Shown here in pieces: positions 57,929 to 59,839 of a stretch of 59,839 nucleotides of DNA. The notes beneath the pieces are model-generated. The model searched no databases, had not been told where the DNA came from, and saw only the letters and a program-made list of their open reading frames with translations. Within the stretch, counting starts at the first letter, position 1; the number at the start of each line of letters is the position of its first letter. The stretch is from an uncultured Lachnospiraceae bacterium (GTDB lineage: Bacteria; Bacillota; Clostridia; Lachnospirales; Lachnospiraceae), in contig CATOJY010000022.1 of the NCBI GenBank assembly GCA_951800685.1, positions 1-59,839 on the forward strand, given 5' to 3'. Position numbers and translations under genes: made by a program.

Positions 57929-58520
57929 GAGTATCACAAAGAGCTTTCTGGATAAGTTGCCTGAGCAGTTCAAACGCAAGCATAATATAGAGGTGCTCGT
58001 GAGAGCTTTTGCGGCAGAGATGGAAGAGCTTGTAGAAGTATTTAAGGAATTGGAGACTCTTCGTTCGCTCACTAAAGCGTATGGGAAACAGTTAGACGGG
58101 ATCGGGGAGCTGGTAGTCCTATCGCGGGTAGAATCAACAGCTTATGCAGGGGTTGTTGATTTTTCTATCCTTGATGATACCAGGTACCGGCTCTTTTTGA
58201 TGTATAAAGCATTGCGGAATGCGAATATGTGTACTTTTCCGGAACTTATGGAGATATGCAGGCTTCTATACGATGCAAAATTGTTATACTACAGGGAATT
58301 TGATGACCATCCGGCGCATTTTAGCGTAATGGTCGGTGCCGATTTCCAGGATTGGATGATGGGCATGTTGAATAACGTTAACCTGACAGTAAAGCCTGGC
58401 GGAGTTTCGATAGAGCTTAAATTTTTTGAATTGGATTTTTTTGGGTTCAGCGATCTGAACAAGGAAGCAAAAGGATTCGGGGAAGCAAAATTTTTACATA
58501 TCATCGGAGAGATGTCATAA
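57915..58520 (+). CDS. Baseplate protein (DUF2612-like)
   Basis: 201 aa from a GTG after GAGGTGG, overlapping the J-like gene by 14 bp. YGKQLDGIGELVVLSRVEST and ILDDTRYRLFLMYKALRN match DUF2612 baseplate proteins that bridge wedges to fibres. Confidence 0.78.
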   Translation: MINLESITKSFLDKLPEQFKRKHNIEVLVRAFAAEMEELVEVFKELETLRSLTKAYGKQLDGIGELVVLSRVESTAYAGVVDFSILDDTRYRLFLMYKALRNANMCTFPELMEICRLLYDAKLLYYREFDDHPAHFSVMVGADFQDWMMGMLNNVNLTVKPGGVSIELKFFELDFFGFSDLNKEAKGFGEAKFLHIIGEMS

Positions 58521-58535
58521 GAAAGGAGTGGCAGA

Positions 58536-59360
58536 ATGGCAGATTTGGAGAACATGGCCGGTTACGATATCAACACCGCAGAAGAAGAGGAGCTGTTTGA
58601 GAGTCTATTTGCGGAAACAGGCAGCCGTGAAAATATCAGCATAATAAATTGGAAATCCGGCTGGCCGGCGATCGTCGGCGGTATAAATGGAATCCCGACG
58701 TCAAGGCAGTTTAACACATTGCAGTATATGACGGATCTGAAATGCTTCATTTTATACAATGCGGTCGTTGCGCTGCAGCAGGCAGGAGCAACCGGAATAA
58801 AGATCGGACCACCGCAGGAACTTGCAAACAATATGATCTTGTTTGAAACGATCAAAGGGACGAATAAGATCGTCCGAATGAGGCGCAAGGACAAGGATGG
58901 AAAGGAAAGTGAGTATGATCTTGCGGCCGTTTTCAAGATGGCCGAGAAGAGGGAAGGAATTCAGTCAGGGGAAACATTGTCTACGTTATTTGGAAAGATA
59001 ATGAAATTTCTTGTAGATCTGAAACCAAACTGCTTTTCGGAGGCAGATGATTCGTTCGTGCAGATGACTGAACTAACGTATAAGCCACCATCTGAAAGGA
59101 CAGAAGGAAGCTTGTATGGCTTGATTACAGATAAGCGCGGACTTATTATCGAACACTTTGACCGGTATGTTGTAGGAAGAGAGGATCCCCCTGTAGAAAG
59201 GACACTGTACGGGATAGAGACACGGGAAAGAACGTCAGCAAAAGAGGATCCAAGCCCGTATGTTGGCATATTGAGTAATATCGTACATATCGAAGAGGGA
59301 CAGGAAGTAGAACGCAAGCCGTTCATGATCTATTCCGTGAATAAACAGACAAGGGGGTAA
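58536..59360 (+). CDS. Tail fibre-associated protein
   Basis: 274 aa. IINWKSGWPAIVGGINGIPTSRQFN is a segment shared by fibre or collar proteins in this position; the rest is mixed and not recognised. AAAGGAG precedes the ATG. Confidence 0.6.
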   Translation: MADLENMAGYDINTAEEEELFESLFAETGSRENISIINWKSGWPAIVGGINGIPTSRQFNTLQYMTDLKCFILYNAVVALQQAGATGIKIGPPQELANNMILFETIKGTNKIVRMRRKDKDGKESEYDLAAVFKMAEKREGIQSGETLSTLFGKIMKFLVDLKPNCFSEADDSFVQMTELTYKPPSERTEGSLYGLITDKRGLIIEHFDRYVVGREDPPVERTLYGIETRERTSAKEDPSPYVGILSNIVHIEEGQEVERKPFMIYSVNKQTRG

Positions 59361-59368
59361 AATAAAAC

Positions 59369-59554
59369 ATGGCTGATAATTCGACAAGATATAGGATAGA
59401 GGAATTACAGGATCATCTGGGAAATGTTGTCTATCCGCAAACAGATGCACGTGGAGTATGGGTAGATGAGTATGCCTTGTATGCGTTACTAAATGCAAGC
59501 ATAACGGATGAACAGATCAATGCAGTACTAAATGGACAGGGAGGCACAATATGA
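59369..59554 (+). CDS. Small fibre-associated protein, unknown
   Basis: 61 aa. RIEELQDHLGNVVYPQTDAR is a frequent N-terminal phrase of tail fibre pieces (DxxGxVxYPxT). A GGGGG site precedes the ATG. Confidence 0.55.
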   Translation: MADNSTRYRIEELQDHLGNVVYPQTDARGVWVDEYALYALLNASITDEQINAVLNGQGGTI

Positions 59555-59839
59555 AAAATATAGCAGAACAGATCGTAGAAGGATTGAACAAATTCTATGT
59601 AGGTTTTCAGAATAGGAGGGTTCTGAAGACGATGGAGGAGATCGAGGCAAATACCGATGAGCAGAATATACCATCGGCGCTTCTTCTTGGTGAATTATAT
59701 AATAATTTAATATTCCCGGACGGGGTACGGTTTTACCCAGATATCCATGATGGCAAACGTGGCTATAACACAGATGTTGCGCGGGGTGCTGATACATTTG
59801 TCCCTTTTAGCAGCGCAGAAGTTATAGAAATAACCTCTG
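59551..59839 (+). CDS. Tail fibre protein, 5' part (runs off the window)
   Basis: An open frame of 96 codons from the ATG at 59551 continues to the end of the window. It has VEGLNKFYVGFQNRR, then a beta-type IFPDGVRFYPDIHDG. GGGAGG precedes the start, which overlaps the previous stop by 4 bp. Host-recognition part not visible. Confidence 0.6.
   Translation, partial: MKNIAEQIVEGLNKFYVGFQNRRVLKTMEEIEANTDEQNIPSALLLGELYNNLIFPDGVRFYPDIHDGKRGYNTDVARGADTFVPFSSAEVIEITS

Noticed and set aside
37405..59839. Search for holin, endolysin or right attachment site
   Set aside because: None was found; these should lie to the right of the window.
1..59839. tRNA genes, CRISPR arrays and insertion sequences
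   Set aside because: No cloverleaf with TTCRA arm, no spaced direct repeats and no transposase with terminal repeats were recognised by eye.

Overview
The window looks like a chromosomal segment of a gut-type Firmicute, most likely Lachnospiraceae. It has moderate G+C, strong AGGAGG ribosome binding sites, a glycogen/pullulan debranching enzyme, a DegV protein and a GMP synthase with a shortened amidotransferase domain. A temperate contractile-tailed phage (myovirus-type Caudoviricetes) is integrated next to the 3' end of guaA. The right end of the prophage (rest of the tail fibre, lysis genes, attR) lies beyond the window.

Host part (1 to about 7.9 kb): a 5'-truncated ABC solute-binding protein remnant, a six-hairpin glycosidase-like gene, a GlgX-type debranching enzyme, degV on the minus strand, an intergenic region with two copies of a covarying hairpin repeat, and guaA followed by a terminator. 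Between guaA and the phage integrase is a compact type I toxin-antitoxin locus: a 39-aa holin-like toxin with its own promoter, and a convergent antisense RNA with its own promoter and terminator.

Phage part (8.3 kb to the end). The lysogeny module on the minus strand holds a tyrosine integrase, an HsdR-N/PD-(D/E)XK-like protein and a CI-type repressor. A divergent promoter/operator region (11.26-11.39 kb) separates it from a single rightward early operon (11.4-32.6 kb). The early operon encodes Cro-like and other HTH regulators, a putative annealing protein, a fused SbcD-SbcC nuclease/ATPase, a DnaD-type replisome organizer with five 7-bp iterons, a DnaC-like loader, two DNA methyltransferase-type proteins, a PcfK/PcfJ pair, a DUF5131 radical-SAM protein, RecU, a DnaN sliding clamp, an ASCH protein, an MmcB-like protein and a RinA/ArpU-like late regulator.

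Between the late regulator and the terminase is an accessory cassette bounded by two intrinsic terminators (32.7 and 37.4 kb). It contains a sodium:solute symporter overlapping a PP-loop/PAPS-reductase-like gene, a ParB-like gene, a second PAPS-reductase-like gene (IbrA-like) and a second ParB-like gene (IbrB-like). This is the most unusual block here and the best candidate for an undescribed system. The late operon follows: TerS, TerL, a portal fused to a Nudix hydrolase and a DUF4258-like domain, Mu-F-like head protein, a GNAT-like protein, DUF2213 protease/scaffold, decoration protein, DUF2184 capsid, connectors, DUF3383 sheath, tube, tail chaperones with a T-TTT-TTC slippery site, a 631-aa tape measure, Pam3-like baseplate proteins, spike, gp25-like wedge, gpJ-like wedge, DUF2612 protein and the start of the fibre genes. 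A strong promoter followed at once by a terminator after the late regulator, plus several terminators inside the late operon, suggest antitermination control. All function calls rest on reading motifs and gene order; no database search was run.
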